Shown here in pieces: positions 40,799-49,239 of a stretch of 64,000 nucleotides of DNA. Source of the DNA: Bin87 sp963692995. Its GTDB lineage: Bacteria; Chloroflexota; Dehalococcoidia; Lucifugimonadales; UBA3495. The DNA lies in NCBI GenBank assembly GCA_963692995.1, contig OY843611.1, positions 1,116,001 through 1,180,000 on the forward strand. Direction: 5' to 3'. A program made the translations under genes and the position numbers. Below the pieces are notes generated by a model, which worked only from the letters and a program-made list of their open reading frames with translations, did not search any database and was not told the DNA's origin. Positions within the stretch are counted from its first letter, which is position 1, and every line of letters starts with the position of its first letter.

Positions 40799-42217
40799 TC
40801 AGCCGTTGGGGACGGCGGCCGCTCTTTGATCCGGGAAGGCGGCGGCCCGCTGGCCGGCCGCGACGCCGGCCACCCCGGCCAGCACCGTCTCCACCACCTG
40901 CTGCCGACGCTCCAGCGCGGCATAAACCCGCGTGTCCACCGTGTCCGCAGCGACCAGATGCACGTAGCGCACGCTTCCGGTCTGCCCCGGACGATGCAGC
41001 CGGGCCCGGGACTGCAAGTAATCGCCCAGGGAATACCCCAGACTGTAGTAAACCGCCGTCCGCGCCGCCGTCAGGTCCAGGCCCGAACCGCCGGCCTGGA
41101 TCTGCGTCGCCAGCACACCGCCGTCTTCACGCCAGCGCTTTAGCTCCGCTCCCGCCTCAGTCCGCCCCGAAATCTCCGCTACCGGCAAGTTCTGCTCCTG
41201 CGCCACCCGCCGGATCGTGTCCAGGTCGTAGCGAAACCGGCAGAACGCGACCAGCGGCGCCGGGCCGTTTTCATCCACCAGGTCGGCCAGCAGCCGTTCT
41301 TTGCCCGTGTCAATGCCCACGGTCGCCCCATCTTCCAGCGCGGCGTAGCCGCTGGTGATCTGCTGCAACCGCAATAATCGCGTCAGTACGTTGGCCGCCG
41401 TAATCGTTCCTTCCTGAACCTCGGCGATAAAGTCCTGGGCCAACTGCTCATAAACCCGCCGCGCCTTTGCCGACAGCCGGCAATAACGCCGGCTGTCCAG
41501 CGTCGGCGGCAAGTCCAGCGCATCTTCCGCGCTGACCTGGTAGGCAATGGCCGCAAAGCGCCGCTGCAAGTCGTCCAGATTCTGGTAGCCGGTGATCTGC
41601 TGGGGAATGGTCGGATTGTCCCGACAAGCGTAATAATCCCGAAATCTGGCCCAGGACCCGCCGAAGATCCGCGGGTCCAACGCCCGGCACTGGGCGTAAA
41701 TATCCAGCGGACTGTGGGGCATCGGCGTGCCGGTCAAGGCGATTCGCCAGGGTATCCGGCGCGCCAGCGCCTGGCTGAACCGGCTGGCCCGGCTGCCCGG
41801 ACTCTTGATGCGGTGACTCTCGTCCAGCGCCAGCAGCTGCCAGGGCTGGCGCAGCAGCCAGTTCGCCAGGGGCGGCCGCCAGGCGCTTTCGTAGTTGATC
41901 ACTACCACGTCGGCCGCCGACCCCTGAGCGATGCGCCGGGCGGCGTTCCCCAGCTCTCCGGTCAAGGCGGCCAGGGACCGGCCGTCGCCGTACCGCTCCC
42001 ACTGCTCCGGCCAGACGCCGGTGACCACGGAACGGGGTGCCAGGATCAACGCTCGGCCTTGGGGCAAGTCCCGGATGGCGGCGATGGCGCAGCGGCTCTT
42101 GCCGGTGCCCATTCCCATGGCCAGCATGGCGCCGGGCCGCGCCCGGATGAAGTCCAGCGCGGCCTGCTGGTGCGGCCATAGCGGGGGAGACGGCTCCGGC
42201 CGGGCGACGGCGGCCAT
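40799..42217 (-). CDS. Phage-type SNF2-family helicase
   Basis: 472 residues from the ATG at 42217. PPLWPHQQAALDFIRARPGA precedes Walker A GMGTGKSRCAIAA near residue 36. LLALDESHRIKS (DESH box), IALTGTPMPHSPLDIY, then the C-terminal lobe with GGVLATQIQAGGSGLDLTAA and LHRPGQTGSVRYVHLVAADT are all SNF2 landmarks. Length and layout match phage DEAD/SNF2 helicases used in recombination-dependent replication. The ATG overlaps the stop of the upstream gene (ATGA). All ATPase motifs are intact. Confidence 0.92.
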   Translation of the reverse strand: MAAVARPEPSPPLWPHQQAALDFIRARPGAMLAMGMGTGKSRCAIAAIRDLPQGRALILAPRSVVTGVWPEQWERYGDGRSLAALTGELGNAARRIAQGSAADVVVINYESAWRPPLANWLLRQPWQLLALDESHRIKSPGSRASRFSQALARRIPWRIALTGTPMPHSPLDIYAQCRALDPRIFGGSWARFRDYYACRDNPTIPQQITGYQNLDDLQRRFAAIAYQVSAEDALDLPPTLDSRRYCRLSAKARRVYEQLAQDFIAEVQEGTITAANVLTRLLRLQQITSGYAALEDGATVGIDTGKERLLADLVDENGPAPLVAFCRFRYDLDTIRRVAQEQNLPVAEISGRTEAGAELKRWREDGGVLATQIQAGGSGLDLTAARTAVYYSLGYSLGDYLQSRARLHRPGQTGSVRYVHLVAADTVDTRVYAALERRQQVVETVLAGVAGVAAGQRAAAFPDQRAAAVPNG

Positions 42218-43035
42218 CAGGCGGTCTCGCCCTCGGCGGCGGCGGTTGCGGCAACCGGCGCGTTCTCCTCGGCCGGTTCTCCCTCCGGCGCATCGGGGAA
42301 CTCCGGCAACTCCGGCAATCCCTCCGCCGCGGCGAAACCCGTCCGCAAATAGGGCCGAATGCGCTCCGTATATTCGCTTACCGACGCCGTTTCCGCCTCG
42401 TTCAAGTCCCCGCTGCGCTGGGGCTGCACCCGACTGTACTTCAGCCCCGTAGCGTTCTTTTCCTCCACCAGCGTGAACCGCGTTATCGTCTGCGCCAAAT
42501 GACGCCCCTCCGTAATCAGCCGCACCACGTACTGCTTCCACGCCCCCACGGACGCCGCCGGCACTCGGATGATCAGAGGGATCAGCCGATCCGGGGTCAG
42601 CAGATACACCATCCGCGATTCTGCGCAGGCTTTGCCCCGCCCCGACTCGCTGGTGCCATAGTTGTTCCACGAACAACCGAAACAGTGGCCGCCGGGACTG
42701 CCCACGCCGGTCACCCCGTCGGCGCTGGCGCAGTCGGGCGGCCCCCCGCTGCCCTCGCCGTAGGGCAGCGGCCAGTAGGCCCGCGCCGCGTGGGAGTGGA
42801 TCACTACCCCCTCCAGCTCCCGCGCCATGATGTCTTCGTCGCTCCCCGGCACCTGCCACTGCTTGCCGCCGGCCGACGGCACTTTGATGATGTCCAGCGC
42901 CTGGCTGTCCAGCCGGTCGCCGCCCAGGTTGTCCGCCAGCAAGTCAAACAACTGCCGGCTATCCCACTGGGCAATTAGAAATCGGTTGCTTTCAGCGGCG
43001 ACAACCGCGTCGCCGACTTCGGGTTTGGTAGCCAT
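42217..43035 (-). CDS. Conserved phage-type protein with Cys-rich core
   Basis: 272 residues. The core PPDCASADGVTGVGSPGGHC-FGCSWNNYG then SGRGKACAESRMVYLLTPDR is a known but uncharacterised phage/mobile-element pattern (D-C-x-S-x-D-G-x2-G, C-x2-C, G-K-A-C-x-E-x-R) followed by LIPLIIRVPAASVGAWKQYV. Four Cys suggest a zinc site. By company (SNF2 helicase, primase, exonuclease) it may be a single-strand-binding or recombination accessory protein; that is inference. The C-terminal tail is acidic, as in many SSB-like proteins. Confidence 0.75.
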   Translation of the reverse strand: MATKPEVGDAVVAAESNRFLIAQWDSRQLFDLLADNLGGDRLDSQALDIIKVPSAGGKQWQVPGSDEDIMARELEGVVIHSHAARAYWPLPYGEGSGGPPDCASADGVTGVGSPGGHCFGCSWNNYGTSESGRGKACAESRMVYLLTPDRLIPLIIRVPAASVGAWKQYVVRLITEGRHLAQTITRFTLVEEKNATGLKYSRVQPQRSGDLNEAETASVSEYTERIRPYLRTGFAAAEGLPELPEFPDAPEGEPAEENAPVAATAAAEGETA

Positions 43036-43103
43036 ATTGGGTAAAACTCCTTTTCTTGCTGCTTTGCGTTGCTGTTCTTCCCGGCGACGGATGCCCTCCC
43101 TCT

Positions 43104-44201
43104 TTACTCCGTCGCCAAAGCCTTGATGATTAGCCGCTGCGTCTCCGTCCAGCTCACGACCCGCTCCAGCTGTTCCGGCGCCAGCATCGTCTTCAGCAAG
43201 GGCAGAGTCTGGGCCGTTACCGCCGGCCGCCGGTCAACGCGCCGCTGCACCAGCACGTCCCCGGCGCCCGGATTAATCTGAAACTCCTCTACGCCGGCGT
43301 AGTCCATGGCGGCGAACAGGTCCCGCCGCGCCGCCGTCTTCGCCTTTTCCGCCGCCGCTTTGGACCGGCTTTCGTCCGCGGCCCGCTGGTAACGCTGCAC
43401 CGCGTCCACCACATCATTCAGGTCGTAAGCCGCCTCCGGCGTCGCGTCGTCCACGGCCCCTTGGTCCTCCGGGGGACGGCAAAGGTCCCGCCAGGGACAG
43501 CGCTGGCACTGCCAGTCCGACGGCTGGAAGTCCGGCTCCGGCGGCTCCCCGCCGGCCAGCAGCTCCTGGGCGAATTCGTTCAGCCGGGACGCTACCGCGG
43601 CCACGGTCCGGTCCAGCAGCGCCGGCGCCAGCAGCTCCGTGTCGTACTCCTTCGTCTCGGTGTCCAGCACGGCAATCACCGCCGGCGTATCCGGGCTGAT
43701 TTCCTCCCGGCCGCTTTCCAGCATGCCCGCGCGGTAAACCGCCGTCTGGGCCAGGGCGGCGGGATGGGCGAAGGCCACCCCCATGGCCCGCCAGAATTTG
43801 TACTGGCCGTGGGACCGGGCCTTCGCCTCAATCAGCGCGTAGTCGCCGCCGGTCAGCTCGGCATGGGCTCCCCGACCGTCGGGTATCCCCGTAATGGTCA
43901 GCCGCGACCCCAGCCGCAACCGGATCGACGGCCGACGCGGCGCCGGCCGATACTCGTAGTTCGATGTCTTCCACCCGTCCCGGCGCATCGCCTGGAATAG
44001 GATACTTTCCAACGCCCGGCCGGCGTCCATTCGGGTCAGCGCCAGCGCGTCCGGCGGATTAGTCGGCGCGACCTGCCGGGCCGCGTAGTGCAGCGCCCGG
44101 CGGCAATCGCCCACCGCGGAGGCTCGGATGGCGACGTTGCCCTGGTCCGTAACGGCGGCGGCGGGACGGCGGCGGTTCAGCAAAGTTTCGCTTGAGGTCA
44201 T
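43104..44201 (-). CDS. Cas4/RecB-like PD-(D/E)XK exonuclease
   Basis: 365 residues. Cys33 (VGDCRRAL), then LTITGIPDGRG (Asp of the P-D motif) and DYALIEAKARSHGQYKFW (E-x-K), a QTAVYRAGM helix, and a C-terminal DWQCQRCPWRDLCRPP: one N-terminal plus three C-terminal Cys is the Fe-S arrangement of Cas4 and AddB-type nucleases. The C-terminal 100 residues add a coiled coil and a small beta domain. It probably processes DNA ends in recombination together with the SNF2 and primase genes. AAGGAG lies about 12 bases before the ATG, a long spacing. Confidence 0.85.
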   Translation of the reverse strand: MTSSETLLNRRRPAAAVTDQGNVAIRASAVGDCRRALHYAARQVAPTNPPDALALTRMDAGRALESILFQAMRRDGWKTSNYEYRPAPRRPSIRLRLGSRLTITGIPDGRGAHAELTGGDYALIEAKARSHGQYKFWRAMGVAFAHPAALAQTAVYRAGMLESGREEISPDTPAVIAVLDTETKEYDTELLAPALLDRTVAAVASRLNEFAQELLAGGEPPEPDFQPSDWQCQRCPWRDLCRPPEDQGAVDDATPEAAYDLNDVVDAVQRYQRAADESRSKAAAEKAKTAARRDLFAAMDYAGVEEFQINPGAGDVLVQRRVDRRPAVTAQTLPLLKTMLAPEQLERVVSWTETQRLIIKALATE

Positions 44202-44266
44202 AACGGTACGCTTGCTCCTTGCCGCCAGGCCGGCCTTTACTAGCCAGCCCCGCGACAGTTGGGTTT

Positions 44267-44515
44267 TTATTCACCGGATTCCGCCGGTCCTTCCAGCCAT
44301 TCCACATAGGGGATGGTTATGGCAATGCCCGGAAAAGTGACTTCCGCAATCTTCAAGAACTCCTGCCACTGCTCCAGCGGCGAGTGGAGTTTCTCCGGGT
44401 AACACGCCTCAACGGCCTTCAAAATCGCAATGGCGTGGCTCAAACTGGGCGGCGGCGGCGGTCCCGTGTCGGGCATGCCCGGCATTTCCAACTGGCTCAG
44501 CATAGTCATCATCAT
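44267..44515 (-). CDS. Hypothetical protein, 82 residues
   Basis: MMMTMLSQLEMPGMPDTGPP, then SLSHAIAILKAVEACYPEKL and LEQWQEFLKIAEVTFPGIAI with an acidic end. Helical with one amphipathic strand, no motif. Its ATG overlaps the stop of the excisionase-like gene (ATGA), so it is co-translated with it. Function unknown. Confidence 0.6.
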   Translation of the reverse strand: MMMTMLSQLEMPGMPDTGPPPPPSLSHAIAILKAVEACYPEKLHSPLEQWQEFLKIAEVTFPGIAITIPYVEWLEGPAESGE

Positions 44516-44889
44516 TCCTCCTGGGATTTTTCAGGGTCGGACGGCGGCGGCCCTTGCAGCCACTGGGCCAGGGCCGCGTGGGGTATCAGCAGCCGCTTGC
44601 CTAGCCGACGGTGCGGAATAGCGTCCTGATGCAGCCGCTCTTTGAGCAGGGACACGCCGACGCCCAATACTTGCGCCGCCTCCCGCGGGCTGTAAGCCAG
44701 CCGGGGCAGCCGGTCGCCGGCGTAGGCCGCCCGGGCCCACCGTTCCAGATCGGCGGCGTCGGCGTCGGTCCAGGGCCGCCAGCCCATGGGCGAATCGGGA
44801 TCCCGGACCAGCAGGCCGCCGTAGCGATCTTGCAGAAACCGCGCCAGATCAGGGTCGGCGGCCGCCGCCGGGTCGGGATTAGCGGACAT
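44512..44889 (-). CDS. Excisionase-like helix-turn-helix protein
   Basis: 125 residues from the ATG at 44889. The C-terminal half (LAYSPREAAQVLGVGVSLLK, ERLHQDAIPHRRLGKRLLIP, HAALAQWLQG) is the MerR/excisionase-type winged HTH (HTH_17) seen in recombination directionality factors: S-x-x-E-A-A-x-x-L-G-V followed by an R-x-L-G-x-R-x-x-I wing. It likely binds near the attachment site or controls the leftward operon. It overlaps the gene before it by 11 bases. Confidence 0.75.
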   Translation of the reverse strand: MSANPDPAAAADPDLARFLQDRYGGLLVRDPDSPMGWRPWTDADAADLERWARAAYAGDRLPRLAYSPREAAQVLGVGVSLLKERLHQDAIPHRRLGKRLLIPHAALAQWLQGPPPSDPEKSQEE

Positions 44890-45109
44890 CAGCGCAATGG
44901 CTCCCGTTGCGGCGGTAGGGCTGCGGGTCAATGCGCAGCTGGGCGCGCCAGGCGTAAAGGGTCGTCGGCGACACCCCCAGTTCAGCCGCGCTCAGCGTGT
45001 TGCAATTGCGCTGGCCGCGATTGCGGTTCAGGGTTTCGACCACGATTTCCTCAATGGGCCGCTGCCGCTGGCTTTCCAGCAGCCGCTGCCGGTCGGTTTT
45101 TGGCGTCAT
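44879..45109 (-). CDS. Small HTH regulator at the head of the leftward operon
   Basis: 76 residues from the ATG at 45109 (GGAGGA 8 bases before). MTPKTDRQRLLESQRQRPIE, EIVVETLNRNRGQRNCNTLS and AAELGVSPTTLYAWRAQLRI form a helical head and a helix-turn-helix with V-S-P-T-T-L-Y-A-W as recognition helix. First gene after the promoter at 45240-45280. Probable activator or early regulator of the module. Confidence 0.7.
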   Translation of the reverse strand: MTPKTDRQRLLESQRQRPIEEIVVETLNRNRGQRNCNTLSAAELGVSPTTLYAWRAQLRIDPQPYRRNGSHCADVR

Positions 45110-45239
45110 CGCAGAGTCCTCCGACAATAAACTGAACTGATCAAGTTCCTTGACAACTCGCCGTGTCGGTCAGATAACCCGGCCCAGGGCCGCACGCCCC
45201 TGGCGCAGCGCGTATTCCGTAAGCGCGCTATATGTATCG

Positions 45240-45280
45240 TAGTTTATAAACTATAAGTTACTAGTTACCGGCGCTGTCAA
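45240..45280 (-). promoter_or_regulatory. Leftward promoter overlapped by a 14-bp palindromic operator
   Basis: On the leftward strand TTGACA (45280-45275) is followed, 17 bases on, by CTTATA (45257-45252) or, 19 on, by TATAGT. A perfect palindrome TAGTTTATAAACTA (45240-45253) overlaps the -10 region. This is the arrangement of a phage-type early promoter repressed by the divergent repressor gene at 45341. A separate rightward TTGACA-17-GATAAC at 45150-45178 could serve the repressor. Confidence 0.65.
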
Positions 45281-45340
45281 GGGTCTGGTATTATTTCAGA
45301 TACTTGTCAATTTGCCGGAATGTTTTTTGAGGAGCGCAGC

Positions 45341-46045
45341 ATGACCCTGGACGCTAACCTGCGCCGGGCGCGAAAACGCCACGGCTGGAGCCGCAAAGAA
45401 GCCGCCAACCGGGCCGGCGTACACCCCAATGCCCTCTATCTCTACGAAACCGGACGCCAGCGCCCTTCCCAGCTGGCCCTCCTCGGCCTCGCCGCCCTCT
45501 ACGGCTGTTCCACGGACTGGCTCTTGTCCGACCACGACCCAGAGCGCGACGATGCCCTTCCCGAAACCCTCGCCGGCTCCGAAACCCTCGCCCTTCCCGA
45601 AACTCTCGCCGGTTCCGACGCCTTCGCCCTGCGGCCCACCGGCGAAATCGGGCTGGAATCCCGCCCCGTCTTAGGCTTTGTCTCCGCCGGCGAACTCGTC
45701 GAATCCTGGTCGGAATCCGACGGGCAACAACCTCTCCCCGACACTATCCTCCGCAAAGCCCCCGGCGCTTTCGCCCTCCGCGTCTCCGGCAACTCCCTGC
45801 TGCGCGAAGGCATCAGCGACGGCGATACCCTCATCGTCGATCCCGACCCGGACCTGCCCTTTGTCGAAGGCCGCATCTACGTCGTCCGCTCCGCGGCTCA
45901 CCACCAGACCATCGCCGCCCGCCGCGTCTATCTCGCCGGACCCGACCGACTCAAACTAGTCACCGGCGACGGCCAAATCACCGAAGTCAACCGCGATGAA
46001 GTCGATTTCCTCGGCCGCGTCCGCTGGTCCTTCCGCGAACACTGA
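45341..46045 (+). CDS. XRE-S24 phage-type repressor, catalytic Lys probably lost
   Basis: 234 residues from the ATG at 45341 with GAGGAG upstream. Residues about 1-65 are an XRE helix-turn-helix (LRRARKRHGWSRKEAANRAG, HPNALYLYETGRQRP). A linker with repeated LPETLAGS units follows, then an S24/LexA-like domain: RVSGNSLLREGISDGDTLIV holds the catalytic Ser, but the strand that normally contains the catalytic Lys (V-K-R) reads IAARRVYL, so Lys appears replaced by Arg. It is divergent from the leftward operon and followed, 10 bases on, by the integrase, so both are probably controlled together. A repressor of the early promoter is expected; self-cleavage is doubtful. Confidence 0.85.
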   Translation: MTLDANLRRARKRHGWSRKEAANRAGVHPNALYLYETGRQRPSQLALLGLAALYGCSTDWLLSDHDPERDDALPETLAGSETLALPETLAGSDAFALRPTGEIGLESRPVLGFVSAGELVESWSESDGQQPLPDTILRKAPGAFALRVSGNSLLREGISDGDTLIVDPDPDLPFVEGRIYVVRSAAHHQTIAARRVYLAGPDRLKLVTGDGQITEVNRDEVDFLGRVRWSFREH

Positions 46046-46055
46046 GGCTGCTGAC

Positions 46056-47183
46056 GTGAAAGGCAGCATCCGCCAGCGCAGTCCCGGCCACTGGGAACTC
46101 ACCGTGGACCTGGGCAAGGACAACCAGGGACGCCGCCAGCGCCGCTTCGCTACCGTCCGCGGCTCCAAAGCCCAGGCGCAGCGCAAACTCCGCGAACTGC
46201 TCTCCGCCGTGGACCAGGGACTGACGCCGCCCAACCGCGAACTCCGCCTGGGCGACTGGCTGGAACGCTGGCTATCCGAATGGATCGCCCCGCGACGCCG
46301 GGAAAGCACCCTCATCCGTTACGAAGCCGCCGTCCGGCGCCACATCGCGCCGAGGTTGGGCCACGTCCGCCTAGCCGCCCTCGGCCCCGCCGACATTCGG
46401 GCTTTTGAAGCCCAACTCCTGGCCCAGGGCCTCTCGCCCCAGAGCGTGGGCCAGGCTCACGTGGTCCTCTCCGGCGCGCTCAATTACGCCCTGCGGATGG
46501 AACTCATCGCCCGCAACCCCGTGGCTGCGGTGTCGCCGCCCCGGCCGGCGCGTCGGGAAGCCCAGGCCCCGGAACCGGATGCGGTGCGCGCCCTGCTGCG
46601 GCTGGCCCAGAACGAGGATTATCCCGGCTACCCCATCCTGCGCCTGATCGCCTATACCGGCCTGCGGCGGGGCGAAGCCCTGGCCCTGCGTCGGGCACAC
46701 CTGAACCTGGACGAAGGCTGGTTGCTGGTGCGCGGCTCGCTGGCGCGCGCCGGTCGGGGCCGCCCGGTTCTGGAACCGCCTAAAACCGCCAGCGGCGCCC
46801 GCAAGGTTGACTTGGACGCCGGCACCGTACGAGCGCTGGCTCAGCATCTCGCCGGCCGGCCGCCGTCGGAGATCGACGGGGAGCAAGGCATCGTCTTTCC
46901 TGACCCGGCGACCGGCGGCTGGATGAATCCCGCGCGGTTGTCCCGCGACCTCGCCAAACTGGCTCGCCGGGCTGGCCATTCAGGGATTACCTTGCGTAGC
47001 CTCCGCCATTTTCACGCCAGCGTCGCCTTGCAGCAGGGCCAGAATATCGTCGTCATCAGCAAGCGCCTGGGCCACAGCAGCGTCAGCATTACCGGCGATA
47101 TTTACGCCCATTCTTTGCCGGGCTGGCAGAAGGAAGCCGCCGACGCCTTCGCCGCCGCTATGGACGCCGACGATCTGCCCTGA
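46056..47183 (+). CDS. int: Tyrosine integrase of the element
   Basis: 375 residues from a GTG at 46056 (GAGG upstream), 10 bases after the repressor stop. An AP2-like arm-binding head (IRQRSPGHWELTVDLGKD, GRRQRRFATV) is followed by a core-binding SAM-like domain and the catalytic domain: TGLRRGEALALRR (Arg I), PKTASGARKVDL (Lys), LRSLRHFHASVA (box II), KRLGHSSVSITGDIYAH (His and Tyr nucleophile). In box II the first His of H-x2-R reads Arg, an uncommon change. It will integrate and excise the element; the adjacent 12-bp tandem repeat may be an arm site. Confidence 0.93.
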   Translation: MKGSIRQRSPGHWELTVDLGKDNQGRRQRRFATVRGSKAQAQRKLRELLSAVDQGLTPPNRELRLGDWLERWLSEWIAPRRRESTLIRYEAAVRRHIAPRLGHVRLAALGPADIRAFEAQLLAQGLSPQSVGQAHVVLSGALNYALRMELIARNPVAAVSPPRPARREAQAPEPDAVRALLRLAQNEDYPGYPILRLIAYTGLRRGEALALRRAHLNLDEGWLLVRGSLARAGRGRPVLEPPKTASGARKVDLDAGTVRALAQHLAGRPPSEIDGEQGIVFPDPATGGWMNPARLSRDLAKLARRAGHSGITLRSLRHFHASVALQQGQNIVVISKRLGHSSVSITGDIYAHSLPGWQKEAADAFAAAMDADDLP

Positions 47184-47303
47184 TTATCGCCTTTGCCGAC
47201 ATTTTTGCCGACATTCACTACGGCCTTAGACGGCATTCAACAGCCTTTCGAGGGCTGGAAATGGCATTTTTATACTCAAACAACCTTGTAAGTTCGGATA
47301 CCC
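47184..47303. other. Candidate attachment/junction region with integrase arm-like repeats
   Basis: Two adjacent exact copies of TTTGCCGACATT (47192-47203, 47204-47215) stand 8 bases after the integrase stop, as arm-type sites often do. Related GACGGCATTCAA follows at about 47230. CAGCC/GGCTG (47241-47257) is a weak hairpin. The truncated gene next door stops at 47304 within CCCTTAGGATATAAAGGG. The crossover is expected between about 47.18 and 47.33 kb; its left counterpart is outside the window. Confidence 0.5.
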
Positions 47304-47876
47304 TTAGGATATAAAGGGAACGATGTCATCCGACTCCACCCGCCCCGCGCCGACGGCGGCGTCGATCTCACCCGACAGCAGCATCTCGCCCAGGTCATTG
47401 TTGGGTGAGGACACCACGTTGGACGGCGCGACGTACTCGGCCACGTGCTCGTCCCCGGATAGCACCCACGTCACCGCATCCAGGTCCACCCCGTACTCCG
47501 TTTGCAGCAGGCCCCGCGTCCACACCCCCGGCGTCAGGGTGTAGCTGCGCACGCCGAACCGCTTGCCCTCCAGGTCCTTGGGCGACTCAATGCCGCTGTG
47601 CCGATTCACCACGATGCCACCGTGATAGAAGGCCCGCGTCAGGAAGATCGGCAGCCCGGTGAACGGCTTCCCGTGGGCCCGTGCGCATAAGTAGGTTGAC
47701 AGGGCCATCTCTGCCACGTCGAACTCCGAGCCGCGCACCATACGCCGAAAGATGCTGGTCACCGGAGACACCTCAATATGTTCCATGTCGAACATTGACG
47801 AGACGACGGTTCCATCTTTGAGCGGGGTTGTGTGTCCATAGTCGCCCACGGCGGTTCGCAATACCAATTCGGTCAT
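47304..47876 (-). pseudogene. Truncated NMT1/Pht5-like substrate-binding protein
   Basis: 190 residues from the ATG at 47876 (GGAGGTAGGAAA upstream). FDVAEMALSTYLCARAHGKP, FTGLPIFLTRAFYHGGIVVN, SPKDLEGKRFGVRSYTLTPG and LLQTEYGVDLDAVTWVL match periplasmic-type binding proteins of the NMT1/THI5 and 4,5-dihydroxyphthalate-decarboxylase-like family, usually about 320-335 residues. This copy ends at SDDIVPFIS, roughly where relatives read D-I-R-P-L and continue for over 100 residues with the conserved P-I-N-H region. I infer that integration of the element removed the 3' end. There is no signal peptide, as in the cytosolic-annotated members. Confidence 0.75.
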
Positions 47877-48249
47877 GTTTCCTACCTCCGGTCTCCGGTG
47901 TTTTGCAATATACTCCAACCGCCGCCGCAGACGGCAAACTCGCCATTGCGCCGACACCGTTTCATCATCCCGAAAATTCACCGGCGATTCAACTGCGCCG
48001 GAGCGTCTGACCTCACACCGCAATAGTACTGAAGTCCAGCCTTACCCGCCGGCGCGCCCGCCCGCCTTGCCAACCTGTGGAAGCCAGCCGATGATGCCAA
48101 CCCGCCACAACTGTCGCAATGCCGGCTTGCCGATGAGTCCCTAAAGTTCCGCCGACGCTTGGTAAGTGTCGTATTGTGCTAAACTGGCCCACAGCCAGCC
48201 AACCTAACCCGACCGAGGCCAGACCCGATCCGAGGCCAGGAGCGCGCCC
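47877..48249. other. Divergent intergenic region
   Basis: 373 bases between the truncated binding-protein gene and the MoxR gene. I see no supported gene. It must contain promoters for both directions. AAGTTCCGCCGACGCTTGGT is followed by GTCGTATTGTGCTAAACTGG, where TATTGT could be a rightward -10, but no convincing -35 is seen. Confidence 0.4.
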
Positions 48250-49239
48250 GTGCAGAACACCGCAGTCATGTCCCCCGCGGCCGGCGTATCACCAGGCATC
48301 CTGGATGCCGCTACCACTGCCCGTCGCATCGCCGATAACATCGCCACGGTTATTGTGGGCAAGGACAACGTTATCGAGCAGGCTCTGGCCGCCCTGGTAG
48401 CCGAAGGGCACATCCTCGTGGAAGACGTGCCCGGCGTGGGCAAAACCATGCTGGCCCGCTCCATCGCCGTGTCCATTGGCGGCACCTTCTCCCGCATTCA
48501 GTTCACGCCGGACCTGCTGCCCAGCGACGTCACCGGCGTATCCGTGTACAACCAGTCCACCGGCGAGTTCAGCTTTCGCTCCGGCCCGGTTGCTGCCCAC
48601 TTGGTGCTGGCCGACGAAATCAACCGCGCCACGCCCAAAACTCAATCGGCGCTGCTGGAAGCCATGGAAGAACGGCAGGTCACCGTGGACGGCGTCACCC
48701 ATCCCCTGCCGCCTCCTTTCCTGGTCATCGCCACCCAGAACTCCATCGAGTACGAAGGAACCTTCCCCTTGCCGGAAGCCCAACTAGACCGTTTCCTGAT
48801 GCGAGTCAGCATCGGCTACCCCCGCTTCGAGGAGGAGATACTCATCATCGCCCAGCAGGAACACTCCCATCCCATCCTGGAACTGGAGCCGGTGGCCTCG
48901 CCGGAGGATGTGCTGTCACTCCAGCAGGCGGCGCAGGAAGTGTACGTGGATGGTTTGGTGCGCGAATATCTGGTCGCCCTCTCCGAGGCCACTCGCGAGC
49001 ACGCCGACGCCGCCCTGGGCGCTTCCCCCCGGGCGTCGCTGGGGCTTTTCCGCACTGGACGAGCCCTCGCCCTCCTCCGGGGCCGAGACTACGTGCTGCC
49101 CGACGATATCAAGGAGTTAGCCGTGGCTGTCCTCTCCCACCGCATCGTTCTAACCCCCGCGGCCCGTATGCGAGGCGTTCTCCCCGAGCGGGTAGTCGAA
49201 GAGCTGCTGAACAGCGTTCCTGTGCCGGGTGCGCGCTAG
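48250..49239 (+). CDS. MoxR-family AAA+ ATPase
   Basis: 329 residues from a GTG at 48250 with AGGAG 7 bases upstream. VEDVPGVGKTMLARSIAVSI (Walker A), RIQFTPDLLPSDVTGVSVYN, HLVLADEINRATPKTQSALL (Walker B), MEERQVTVDG, LDRFLMRVSIGYPRFEEEI (sensor/arginine-finger region) define MoxR. These chaperone-like ATPases act with DUF58/VWA partners in cell-envelope or metalloprotein maturation. The DUF58 and transglutaminase genes follow in the usual order, so one operon is likely. Confidence 0.93.
   Translation: MQNTAVMSPAAGVSPGILDAATTARRIADNIATVIVGKDNVIEQALAALVAEGHILVEDVPGVGKTMLARSIAVSIGGTFSRIQFTPDLLPSDVTGVSVYNQSTGEFSFRSGPVAAHLVLADEINRATPKTQSALLEAMEERQVTVDGVTHPLPPPFLVIATQNSIEYEGTFPLPEAQLDRFLMRVSIGYPRFEEEILIIAQQEHSHPILELEPVASPEDVLSLQQAAQEVYVDGLVREYLVALSEATREHADAALGASPRASLGLFRTGRALALLRGRDYVLPDDIKELAVAVLSHRIVLTPAARMRGVLPERVVEELLNSVPVPGAR

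Noticed and set aside
47184..48249. tRNA gene as integration site
   Set aside because: No cloverleaf or T-loop sequence found; the truncated binding-protein gene explains the junction better.
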